Shown piece after piece: positions 54,908 to 63,344 of a stretch of 64,000 nt of DNA. Under the pieces are notes generated by a model that saw nothing but the letters and a program-made list of their open reading frames with translations, did no database searches and had not been told where the DNA came from. Where the stretch lies: NCBI GenBank assembly GCA_965223435.1, contig CBDCWQ010000022.1, forward strand, positions 868,001-932,000, given 5' to 3'. Numbering within the stretch: position 1 is the stretch's first letter; every line of letters starts with the position of its first letter. A program made the position numbers and the translations under genes. The DNA is from CBDCWQ01 sp965223435 (GTDB lineage: Bacteria > Myxococcota > Kuafuiibacteriia > Kuafuiibacteriales > Kuafuiibacteriaceae).

Positions 54908-56614
54908 TCAGCGGCCAACAATTTTCCTTCGTGTTGCTCGGGTGAGCGCTTCGTAGCGTACCGAGCCATGATCCAAACCAACATTGGTCATCGATCGCGT
55001 GGTGTTGCCAAAGAATTGCGAAATCGAGTCGCGGCGAATCGTGCCCGTCGAAGGATTGAAGTGAGACTGTCCGTTGCGGTCGATAAAGACCACCTCCCCA
55101 GCTTCTCCATGTGTGAGCCATCTCGCAACGGCGTTGACGCGAGGAACACCGTCGAGACCATTCACGGTGCGAAAGAATCCCGATCCAGTCTCGGACAGAT
55201 TTCTCCCGAAATGAGCGACGAAATCCTCATCACCGACTGGAGGCTGTCCAAACGTATAGGTGGCAGTTACGGGCAGACCTGTTTCGAGTCCATATGCGGA
55301 AAAAAGGACCGCAAGCGCGCCTCCAAGGCTGTGACCCGTGGATACGATCTTGATGGGCTTCGTGTTGAGTCCATCGTAGTAGACCAAGTTTTGCTCAACC
55401 GTATCCAAGAGGGTCAAAAACTGGGTTAGGAATCCAGCATGAACCTTTCCCTCCCCGAGCAAGCCGCTGCCATTGACCAAGAGGCCAGCCAAATCCACAG
55501 CCACATCCTTGCCACTTGCTGTTCCCCGAAAGGCAACAAGCGCCGTATTCGACTCCGGATCATAGGCGGTAAAGCCCTGGGCATCGAACACCGTGTCTAC
55601 GTTCGGGCCCACCTCCGTAAACCCGACGGGGCGCACGCGTGAAAAACCGAAGGAGCCGGCCCGACTCTGGATCTCCCTTGGGTCGCTATAGGCAAGTAAG
55701 GAAAGCTTGGCAGCTAAGTTTTGATTCACAGGGTTGAAGCTGCTGTCACTAGGATCCCACCCAGGCACTTCGGTCCCCAGTCCTTGGGAGGAGATTTCAG
55801 AATCAAGAAGCGGTGCGTCCCCGCTCTCGATGGGCTCACCTTTGGCACCTCTCTGATCGAACCGGTTGATCGGGTCATTGTCTACAAAGCTATATAAATT
55901 CAAACCGCCGTCTTCTCCTGCCGGGTCTCGGCTGAGCCACTTCCCTTCGGCGGGGCTGTACATTCGGAGGCCAAAGTCGTAGAGCTCACTTTCAAAGTCG
56001 TAGTACTTCGTCGAGAAGAGCATGGGCGAGATAGCGTCTGCATTCGGGTCCTGCCTCGCGTGTGTGAGCAGTCTCCCAAAGGGTGAATATTCGTATCGCT
56101 CCTGTATTTGTCCGTTTTGGTCGATGAGCACACGGACGTTGCCACCGCGGTCATACACGGGAAAGTACGTCTGGCCACCCTTTTGAATCGCCATCAACCC
56201 ACCGATCCCACTTGCGCCTTTGCGGGACCCGCTGTTGTCCCGGCCCCAAAGATAGCTGGTCAATACAGTGCCTGAGGGGTCGATCTCCGCGAGGAGAAGA
56301 GGGCCATCATAGATAAAGCGTGTTTCCTTTGTAGAAGGTGGCGAGAAAGCCTCGACCACTTTCGAGGTTCGACGGCCAACGCTGTCGTACCGAAACGTGA
56401 GCTTGTGTTTGGCGTTCGACGCAGTCTCTAAGCGTCTATGATTCGTCCATGTGTACGTGTAGCTTTCATCCGCAGACCGCCGTCCGAACGCATGTGCGGG
56501 GCTCTCTAAACCGGCGGGAAATACGGCGGCCAGAGTAACCGTCTTGACCAGGTCTTTGCCCCCTGGAGAGGCTGGGTTTCCGGGGGATAAGACCGTGCGC
56601 GCGGTTAACGTCAC
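54908..56614 (-). pseudogene. Rhs core fused to class 3 lipase toxin domain, 5'-truncated
   Basis: 568 codons; the frame is open to about 56716, next to the IS91 transposase. Residues about 50-255 are Rhs repeats and the core (FRYDSVGRRTSKVV; YSPFGRLLTHARQDPN; KYYDFESELYDFGLRMYSPAEGKWLSRDP). The usual DPxG end of the core reads DQRG. Residues about 300-560 are a class 3 (alpha/beta) lipase with AFRGT, the nucleophile in GHSLGGALAV, the Asp in NGLDGVPRVN and a His near the end (LDHGSVRY). Rhs toxins deliver such domains to rival cells. Most of the Rhs shell is missing, so it is a toxin tail or remnant. Confidence 0.8.
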
Positions 56615-56879
56615 AACGTCACCCGCGCTGACTAAGACGGATTGAAGACCTCCGTGTAGGTACTCGAGGCTTCTAGATGGTGAACCAGAGGGCTTCGGTA
56701 CGGTGCTTGCCCTTATTCATCGCTGAGCAAGGTAGAGCTGATGGGCTCGAGATGTCGAAGAGCCGAGCATGACCGCCCGAGGATGAGCGTGTGGGTGAGC
56801 CTGAGACATACCGGTATCCCGGCGCCGGTGTCGGACGCGTGGGACAATCGATGGAGCGCGTAAAGCGAGGGGGTAGAAC

Positions 56880-58250
56880 TTAGGCTGGGTCAGGTGGGGC
56901 ACGCGCCATGTGCGTTTCTCCGAGAACAGCAATACCATCTCTCAGCTCTTCCCTCGCCTGCTTGGCGTCGGTGACCGCACTCATCGGCTTGAGGGCTCCC
57001 CCACAGTCTATGCATACCCGGGCGGCCACATCGTATACCCGTGCAAGCAACTGGGCCCAGGGCATTCTATAGCGATTCTTATGCTCGAGTTCCTCGATAA
57101 GTAGCTGTATCCGTGGACGACGGCGCACCACGCCATTTCGAAGCTTGTGGGTCGCCCCAAGAACTCCAAAATAACGAACCTGATTCTGGCGAGGAGGCGC
57201 GACTTGCCACGAGAGCCGTCTTAAAAATTGGACTGGAGCAAATGTCACCGACGCTTGTCCCGAGCTCGTACTTGAGCGAAAGTGAAAGCGAACTCTGTCA
57301 TCATCGAGCAGTTCAAGCTGCTCCTCTGAGAATGGAGGCCTCGCGACGTAACGAATGAGCTGTTGCCTGCGCTTGTGGTCCTCCTCTGGCACAAAGACGC
57401 CCGCATGCAAATTGAACCCACCGTAGTTGAGGCCCGAGCGTCCAGAGCCCCGACGATTCAGCTCAAGAAGAGACGGCTCAGACAACGCGCGGAGCCACCA
57501 TGTTTCTATGGGGCTCAGACTGCTATCATGAGGAACCTTTTCATTGAGATATCCCTTGCGCTTGAGATATTTCTCCATCCGATGAAACACGGATTGGCCG
57601 ACAGCCAGGATATCTTTATTGGAGGGTGGCGGAAGTGGGATAAACTCAAAGTCATCGCTGGGTGTGTGAACGTAGACGCCGTCAAGAAACAGGACGTGCA
57701 AATGCGGAAAGAGTTTTAATGACTTCGTCCAGCGCTGAATGAAAACAATCGAACCCGTATGAAGTTTGGCCTTGTCTGGTGCGCCCTCTACGGCGGCCTT
57801 CATCTGCTTCGACACAGCGTCAACAAAGCATCGAATCAAATGAGTCAGCACCTTGGGACGAACCGCGAGCAAGGCAACCAGTTCACTCGGCGGAGACAGA
57901 ACCCATTGACGCAAGGGCGCGTCTGGAAGTACGTTTTCTATAAGGTGCGCACAGAGGTCCTCCATACGTCGAGCAGAACAGCTCGGGCACAACGCTTTCG
58001 CTTTGCAGGAAAACGGAAGTGCGTGCATTCGCTGACATGATTCACAACGAAGCTTAATGAAGCCATATTCGGCCTGTCCGCAAAGACGATACTTGTTGAA
58101 CTGAGACTCGACAAACTTAGGCATCCCTACTTCGGGGTCACTAGGGTCATAGAAACTCTCCTTGAGCGCGCCGAAATATCGGTTGACGAGATGCAGAACA
58201 ACACGCTTGCTTGGTTGTCGAGCTCGATACTGGGGTGCGCAAAAAACCAT
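56880..58250 (-). CDS. IS91-family transposase, apparently intact
   Basis: 456 residues of the HUH Y2 transposase class that moves by rolling-circle replication. Zinc-finger part CESCQRMHALPFSCKAKALCPSC (residues about 69-91), then QWVLSPPSELVALLA, the HUH motif FPHLHVLFLDGVY (first His replaced by Phe; HLH kept), and GGFNLHAGVFVPEEDHKRR. The C-terminus holds PPRQNQVRYFGVLGATHKLRN and a CIDCGG zinc pair. Terminal origin sites were not identified. It directly follows the truncated Rhs gene, consistent with one-ended transposition or insertion there. Confidence 0.85.
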   Translation of the reverse strand: MVFCAPQYRARQPSKRVVLHLVNRYFGALKESFYDPSDPEVGMPKFVESQFNKYRLCGQAEYGFIKLRCESCQRMHALPFSCKAKALCPSCSARRMEDLCAHLIENVLPDAPLRQWVLSPPSELVALLAVRPKVLTHLIRCFVDAVSKQMKAAVEGAPDKAKLHTGSIVFIQRWTKSLKLFPHLHVLFLDGVYVHTPSDDFEFIPLPPPSNKDILAVGQSVFHRMEKYLKRKGYLNEKVPHDSSLSPIETWWLRALSEPSLLELNRRGSGRSGLNYGGFNLHAGVFVPEEDHKRRQQLIRYVARPPFSEEQLELLDDDRVRFHFRSSTSSGQASVTFAPVQFLRRLSWQVAPPRQNQVRYFGVLGATHKLRNGVVRRRPRIQLLIEELEHKNRYRMPWAQLLARVYDVAARVCIDCGGALKPMSAVTDAKQAREELRDGIAVLGETHMARAPPDPA

Positions 58251-58581
58251 GCGACAGGTATCTTGCGATTTCTGAACCAGGAACCCCGAGACAAACGAAT
58301 TTCAAGACCTCAGGCATAAGACGAAGTGGCTGCTACCACCATAGCGCAGACGTGCCGTGTACACGCCTGCCCAAGACCCACCGGTCGCACCCAATCCTGC
58401 ACGCCGATGGCGATGACGACAGCAGCCAGGATTGCGCACGGATATCGTACGAAATTCGAACGTTTCGCCTGAAAATCGGATTCAACGAGGAAAAGCCCCA
58501 AGGCAGGAAGACTAGAGCGCATCTCATAACCTCGCCAAAGGGGGATCGACATGGGTTCGAGGATTTGATCTACCGTGGTCG
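58251..58581. other. Spacer between IS91 and IS5-type genes
   Basis: No supported gene. Probably contains the IS91 end and the left end of the IS5-type element; a clear inverted-repeat partner was not found by eye. Confidence 0.35.
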
Positions 58582-59357
58582 ATGGACGTCACGGATGATC
58601 AGTGGAAGGCTATTCGGAAGCACTTTCCTACAACTGAAAAGCGTAAGACAGGCATCAAGGGAGGGCGGCCATGGCGAGAACCGCGAGGTGTTCTGAATGG
58701 AGTGTTATGGGTTCTCCGAACAGGGGCGCCCTGGGCAGATCTTCCGCGTCGCTATCCCCCCTATCAGACCTGCCATCGTCGATTTCAGATCTGGGTAAGA
58801 AAGGGCGTGTTTGAGAAAGTCCTCGTTGGACTTAGGAAAACTTTGGCGACGAGCGAGGATGCCGAGGCCTTCATAGATGGCACGTACGTAGAGGCAAAAA
58901 AAAAGGAACATGTGTCGGGAAGTGTCGTGCCGGGAATGCGAGGAAAGTGATGGCCATTGCAGACAGCAATGGTCTTCCACTATCTGTGGTTATTGCAGAG
59001 GGCTCCCGACACGACATTGTTCTCACTCAAAGAGTGCTCGACGCTGCGTTTGTCGATGAGCTTCCCAATAAGCTCATCGGCGACAAGGCCTGGGATAGCA
59101 GAAAGCTACAGGGTGAACTCAAAAGCGGAAGAGGAATTGAGCTTATAGCGCCAAAACGCGGAGGGCAAAGGCCGAGTAAGAGAAAGCAGGATGGCCGCTC
59201 TTTCCGACGTTACAAGCGCCGATGGAAAGTCGAGAGGCTTTTCGCTTGGCTCAAGCAGTTTCGCCGGCTTTCCATTCGCTGGGAATACAAATCGGACAAT
59301 TTTCTCGGCCTTCTACATCTTGGATGCATTGTTATCCTTCTACGAAATTTATATTGA
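58582..59357 (+). CDS. IS5-family transposase made by -1 frameshift
   Basis: Two frames (58582-58950 and one entered from the A-run to 59357) form one protein. The first has the N-terminal part DDQWKAIRKHFP...GVLWVLRTGAPWADLP, CHRRFQIWVRKG and the first catalytic Asp in AFIDGTYVEAKKK. Slipping back one base on nine A residues (58896-58904) gives KKKGTCVGKCRAGN, then RKVMAIADSNGLPLSVVIAEGS. The second Asp is in LIGDKAWDS and the Glu in KRRWKVERLFAWLK. The fused length of about 258 residues is normal for this group. It looks functional. Confidence 0.82.
58896..58904 (+). other. Poly-A slippage site for -1 frameshift
   Basis: Nine consecutive A residues at codons AAA-AAA-AAG of the first frame. 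A -1 shift here joins both transposase halves with the conserved glycine-rich link (KGTCVGKCRAG) in place, the usual arrangement in several IS5 subgroups. Confidence 0.75.
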
Positions 59358-59433
59358 CCTCGTCCGGGGTGAAACGAACTGAAATCGTTGCGCAAGTTCT
59401 ACTTCTTTGCGCTATCCGTTGGCGCGAGTATGG

Positions 59434-59482
59434 CCTGGACCTGGACCTGGACCTGGACCTGGACCTGGACCTGGACCTGGAC
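59434..59482. repeat. Hexamer array cctgga, eight copies
   Basis: Eight perfect tandem copies of cctgga plus one base, ending two bases before the ATG of the four-helix-bundle gene. It is the exact reverse complement of the array at 59842-59877. In one frame it would encode Pro-Gly dipeptides. Confidence 0.97.
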
Positions 59483-59484
59483 GC

Positions 59485-59838
59485 ATGAACTACCGAAATC
59501 TCGAAGTCTACCGGTTGGCCATCGCCTTCCTGCCTCTCGCATCGCAGCTCACGGATCGATTTCCCCCCGGCTACCCAAGTTTTGCGGACCAAATCCGGCG
59601 AGCGTCGTTGTCTGTCCCGCTCAATATCGCGGAAGGCTCTGGAAAGACCAGGCCAACGGACCAAAAACGCTTCTACGCAATCGCCAGAGGCTCCGCTATG
59701 GAGTGTGGAGCAATTGTCGACGCCTGTTTTGCTCTTGGCTTTATCGACAAAGCATCGGTTCGGGAGGCTGTTAAGATACTCGACCCGATCGTTCGCATTC
59801 TCTCCAAGATGTGCCTTCCCCCTCGAACCCGCCGGTAG
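59485..59838 (+). CDS. Four-helix-bundle protein, S23/IVP family
   Basis: 117 residues. The start is MNYRNLEVYRLAIAFLPLA. The family core is visible as SVPLNIAEGSGKTRP, then FYAIARGSAMECGAIVD, and a C-terminal helix IVRILSKMC. Relatives are encoded inside 23S rRNA intervening sequences and as stand-alone genes of unknown function; some resemble the Avd protein of diversity-generating systems. It is flanked at once by complementary hexamer arrays on both sides. The ATG is preceded by the array, not by a good ribosome binding site. No 23S rRNA, reverse transcriptase or variable repeat is nearby. Confidence 0.88.
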   Translation: MNYRNLEVYRLAIAFLPLASQLTDRFPPGYPSFADQIRRASLSVPLNIAEGSGKTRPTDQKRFYAIARGSAMECGAIVDACFALGFIDKASVREAVKILDPIVRILSKMCLPPRTRR

Positions 59839-59841
59839 GAA

Positions 59842-59877
59842 TCCAGGTCCAAGTCCAGGTCCAGGTCCAGGTCCAGG
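59842..59877. repeat. Hexamer array tccagg, six copies
   Basis: Six tandem copies of tccagg (one with a single change, tccaag), starting 3 bases after the stop codon of the four-helix-bundle gene. Complementary to the array at 59434-59482, so a transcript could pair over about 36 bases around the gene. Confidence 0.95.
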
Positions 59878-60011
59878 AAAATGAGGTTATGAGATGCGCT
59901 CTAGACTAGTTTCTCTACGGCTGCGACGCGACGCTCCAGGGAGTCGAGCGTGGGGCAAATTCGTTCAAGAATGTTTTCCTGAAGCGCTTCGTTTATCGAT
60001 TCACCCCCAGC

Positions 60012-60218
60012 CTGATGTGTCAACGAAAGTTGGGTGTGCACTTGATCGAAACCCATGACGTCTGGCTCACACCATGGCACGGCGTGGCTGTTCTCGAGGA
60101 TGATCGGTTTCGACTTATGCGCCGTTCCGAAGCCGAACAGCTTGGGGCGGTGGCTGTAGAGACCGACGGACGATTACACGCCTCTGCCCTTCAATATTCT
60201 TACAGGGACAGAGCTTGA
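60012..60218 (+). pseudogene. Fragment resembling isocyanide synthase (PvcA-like) C-terminus
   Basis: About 67 codons. The stretch HDVWLTPWHGVAVLEDDRF, then RLMRRSEAEQLGAVAV and a DGR turn, resembles the C-terminal part of PvcA-type isocyanide (pyoverdine/paerucumarin) synthases, from memory of the family. The enzyme core is absent, so it is at best a remnant. The opposite strand also has a short open frame here ending in a coiled-coil-like tail (59907 to about 60060), which I could not assign. Confidence 0.3.
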
Positions 60219-60407
60219 TTGTCGGGTAGTGACGGCACTGGAACTCACTGTGGGCTACGGCGATGGCAGGTTTCTCGTTTGGCGGTGGGCGACGGAGTAT
60301 CCGATCGAACAACCCAAGCACTCAGGAGCCCCTGAACTCGGGGGTCCCCAAGAGGAAGAAAAGTGACGTCTGAGCCTGCCTGGTCTGGAATTCGCCACCC
60401 ACAGTTC

Positions 60408-60443
60408 GTCGCTCCCAAGGGATCGTCAAATGGTCTTGTATAG
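60408..60443. repeat. Right 36-bp direct repeat (candidate attR)
   Basis: Matches 40195-40230 at 33 of 36 positions. Read on plus it would code VAPKGSSNGLV and a TAG, like the RDD C-terminus, but no RDD coding sequence precedes it. On minus it contains the last codons and stop (60426-60428) of the lipoprotein gene. Confidence 0.7.
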
Positions 60444-61526
60444 CACGCCCTTCAGTCGCTTCGGGCGCCACCTTCGATTCACCCATCCCGCAAGGCCCAC
60501 GGACCAAATAAGCCGCCACATCGCGTAGGCACCGCGAAACGGGGTACGGCGACGACAGGATGCAGGGCCAGACGATCGGCAAGGGTGCCTCACGCCCCGG
60601 CCCCTGGCATACGCCCGACCGAGGCCTGACAACGGCAGAACACCAACACCCTCGGTTGTTGCCGCAATGTCTCCATCGCACCCATCGCCGCTGTCTGCTC
60701 CACCATCACCTTCGCAGCCGGTGTCTTGGCTGTCGGCGCTATCGCCCTCGCAACCGCCATCGGTCGTATCCACGGAATCCGTGGCGGCATCACCCTCGCA
60801 ACCAGATGCCGTCTCTGACGCGTCGCCGTGCGCGTCACCGTCACAGCCTCCTCCGTCGGAAACCGCGGGATCGTCACAGCCATTGTTGACATAGACCACG
60901 TGTGTTTCCTGACACGAGCGACCTCCGCAGGGGTCAGGGGTTGACCGATGAATGACACGCGTACCGCCCTGGTCCGCGCCCCCTCGGCCCGACCCCTGCT
61001 CACCTGAGGGTCGGGGCAAAAATGCCGGCCAGCCGGCGGGAAACGCAGGGGCAGGCGTGACCGCGTCGGCCGCCGAGATCCATGCCCCAACAAGGCGCGT
61101 GGGGGCAGACGAAGGCACACGTGGAGACGCAATAAAAGCAAAGGCGCCCTGACGAGCGCTCGGCAGATGGACCTCAACCTCCTCGGCATCAAACAGCACG
61201 TAAGCGCCATCCCGCCACTCCCAATACTGGACCGCGGAAGGCTCAAATCCACCGCCCACCACCTCGGCCCCCAGGACCGCGCCGTCGGGCATAGCAACCT
61301 CGGCAAACAAAGTGCGTCTTTCAGCCCTAGCCGCCAGATCACCCGGACGTGGATCCCCAAAATGAAACAGCAAACCTTCGCCCCGGAGCAACTCGACGCA
61401 GTCTGCCTCGCAGGGTTCCTGGGATACGATCCAATCCACGCGCACCGGATCCGACTCTGGCCCGCAAGCCCAAAGCAACCCAAGCGCGCCGACGAAGACG
61501 CCCCATCGAAAGCTGAACAGACTCAA
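60426..61526 (-). CDS. Lipoprotein with Cys-Glu-Gly-Asp repeats
   Basis: 366 residues. Signal peptide with a lipobox-like GLLWAC (Cys21). Residues about 22-170 form a beta-rich domain of no known family. Residues about 195-300 are rich in Cys, Gly and Asp, with six copies of C(D/E)GD spaced by acidic linkers, plus CGGRSCQE before them. The end holds a short hydrophobic segment (AMWRLIWSVGLAGWV) followed by Arg/Lys, perhaps a C-terminal sorting signal. Codons of the tail overlap the right direct repeat. It overlaps the upstream gene by ATGA. Function unknown; metal binding or a surface stalk is possible. Confidence 0.6.
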   Translation of the reverse strand: MSLFSFRWGVFVGALGLLWACGPESDPVRVDWIVSQEPCEADCVELLRGEGLLFHFGDPRPGDLAARAERRTLFAEVAMPDGAVLGAEVVGGGFEPSAVQYWEWRDGAYVLFDAEEVEVHLPSARQGAFAFIASPRVPSSAPTRLVGAWISAADAVTPAPAFPAGWPAFLPRPSGEQGSGRGGADQGGTRVIHRSTPDPCGGRSCQETHVVYVNNGCDDPAVSDGGGCDGDAHGDASETASGCEGDAATDSVDTTDGGCEGDSADSQDTGCEGDGGADSGDGCDGDIAATTEGVGVLPLSGLGRAYARGRGVRHPCRSSGPASCRRRTPFRGAYAMWRLIWSVGLAGWVNRRWRPKRLKGVLYKTI

Positions 61527-62149
61527 AAGTGGATTCCGATCTGGGCCAGCATACTTCCCCCCCGAGCACGAGGAAAAAGGGACACGGCATAAGATGGAAG
61601 ACCAGCTTGCGAGGTCAACGGCGTCAACTCCGCTCGAAGCCCCACGGAAAACGGAGAAGCAACACGCACCGAAAGCCCAGCGGCCAAGACCAGCAAGAAG
61701 GCGCTAGACTCTTCGCTCAGGTTCTGCGGCAGGCTGGCACGAGAGAGTCTTTGGGTGTAAAAACGACGGCCAATCCCAACTTCACCGTAAACGCGCACGG
61801 ACCGCCAGACCGGAAGAACAAAACGACTGGCACCATACAGATCATACTCCTCCCGCTGAGCTCGAAACCCGTCGTTTCGGTACGAGCCTGAAACCTCTCG
61901 GCTTCGGTGAGAAAAAGTACCCAATAGGTACCACCGAAGCGACAGGCGAGGAAGCTTCCAAGTCGCGCCCAAGGAGACACCCATGGCCGGAATCCAGGCA
62001 TCTTGTTCGTAAGGAGAAGTCGCAAGGCCCCCAGACAGTTCGGCAACAAAATGAGTCCCCCGCGCCTGGACCGGCCGCTCGAGCCCCAAAAAGAGAACAA
62101 CAGCTGCCGTGACAACAAACCCCGCCTTCATCACATGGTCCAGGCCCAT
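61523..62149 (-). CDS. Outer-membrane beta-barrel protein
   Basis: 208 residues. Signal peptide (residues about 7-30, KAGFVVTAAVVLFLGLERPVQARG) and alternating hydrophobic/aromatic strands to the end. The last residue is Phe in LAQIGIHF, the usual end of an outer-membrane barrel. Probably 8 strands. The ATG at 62149 has GAGG about 10 bases upstream; another possible start is the ATG at 62131. Coupled to the Cys-rich lipoprotein gene (ATGA overlap), suggesting the two act together at the cell surface. Confidence 0.7.
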   Translation of the reverse strand: MGLDHVMKAGFVVTAAVVLFLGLERPVQARGTHFVAELSGGLATSPYEQDAWIPAMGVSLGATWKLPRLSLRWYLLGTFSHRSREVSGSYRNDGFRAQREEYDLYGASRFVLPVWRSVRVYGEVGIGRRFYTQRLSRASLPQNLSEESSAFLLVLAAGLSVRVASPFSVGLRAELTPLTSQAGLPSYAVSLFPRARGGSMLAQIGIHF

Positions 62150-62579
62150 GCGGATTGAGCCTCGCAGATCTTGTACCAACAGGCGGAGAACAAGAACCCG
62201 GTGCCATTATGCCAAGTTAGACAAAAAACCAGCCTGGAAGCCCACACCGGTGTAGGACCAGCACCACACCTGAGCGTTCTTCTGCCCGGGGACCGTATCA
62301 AAAGCACCACAGGTTTTTTGAAGAGACCCGAGCCCCAAGCTCAAGCAGAGCATACACTTTTGCTATCGGTTTCAAGCCCCCTCGAGGCCCTCTGTCGCCA
62401 CCGACGTTCGAGGGTACCAGTTCCAACGACATCACCGGTCGCCAGGAGCCCAGTCGGTGGTGCGAAAACCTATCGGCGCGGTGGAGAGCGTAGGTTCGGG
62501 ACGCAAGGCCGCGTGGTCGACGTATCTGGGCCAACCGGCCCGGCGGTTCATGGTCGCCGGCAGCACCATTGGATTCAGT
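62150..62579. other. Spacer with the IS21 end
   Basis: Holds the expected promoter of the barrel-protein gene and the IS21 terminus past istB. No supported gene and no terminal repeat could be fixed by eye because the other end lies outside the window. Confidence 0.4.
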
Positions 62580-63344
62580 TCAGCTGGCCGATTGTCGGAA
62601 TCCTTTCCCACCCATGACGAAGCACTCGGAGCGTTCGGTGAGTCGTTCAGCGATGACTTGGGCGTTGAGCGCGTCTGGAAAAACTTTGGTCCAGTCTTTA
62701 AACGCCCGGTTCGTGGTGATGGCCGTCGAGCGTCGGTAATCATATCGCTCTGAGATGACCTGGAATGCGAGTTTGGCCTGCGCGGCGTCCATTGCGAGCA
62801 CGGCGAAGTCGTCGACAACAAGCAGATCTGCTCGGTGGTAGCGACGAATGGCCTTTTCGATGCTACCGTGGATCTCGGCACCGGCGAGCTCGTTGAGCAT
62901 TTTCGGGGCCGTGGTGAAAACCACACGCTTAGTTGCCTGGCAGGCTCGGTATGCAAGCGCCCGAGCGAGGAACGTCTTTCCGGTGCCCGGTGTTCCGATG
63001 AAGATTGGATTGAGGCCGCGCTCTAGGAAGTCGAGGTTGTGAAGGGCGAGATACTTCGCTCGGATTTTTTTTCTGGTAGGGCAAAACTCAAAATCGAAGG
63101 CATCGATGGTGTTGACCTCCGGGAAACGGGCATCACGAACCCGCCGTTTGATCGCGCTGTCGACTCGGCTCGTTTTCTCTTCATCAACGAGACGATGGAG
63201 GACTTCGAAGAGGGTGAGGTTCTGACTCGATGCGAGCTTGGCGATATCTGGAAGGCTTCTCATCATACCGGGAAGTCGTAGCCATCGGAGCTTCTGGAGT
63301 AGAAGCTCAAGTTCGTCGTCACGTTCCATGGGCGTCATCCTCAT
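62580..63344 (-). CDS. istB: IS21 ATP-binding protein IstB
   Basis: 254-residue DnaC-like AAA+ ATPase that helps the IS21 transposase choose targets. Walker A is FIGTPGTGKTFLARALA (residue about 118) and Walker B is ADLLVVDDFAVL. LNAQVIAERLTERSECFVM near the end is typical. It overlaps istA by 26 bases if the first ATG is used; ATG codons at 63338 and 63329 are alternatives. It looks intact. Confidence 0.93.
   Translation of the reverse strand: MRMTPMERDDELELLLQKLRWLRLPGMMRSLPDIAKLASSQNLTLFEVLHRLVDEEKTSRVDSAIKRRVRDARFPEVNTIDAFDFEFCPTRKKIRAKYLALHNLDFLERGLNPIFIGTPGTGKTFLARALAYRACQATKRVVFTTAPKMLNELAGAEIHGSIEKAIRRYHRADLLVVDDFAVLAMDAAQAKLAFQVISERYDYRRSTAITTNRAFKDWTKVFPDALNAQVIAERLTERSECFVMGGKGFRQSAS

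Noticed and set aside
59434..59877. Hexamer arrays as a CRISPR or Pro-Gly collagen-like gene
   Set aside because: No spacers. The Pro-Gly frame has only eight dipeptides and no Gly-X-Y pattern; the ATG after the array starts a complete family member.
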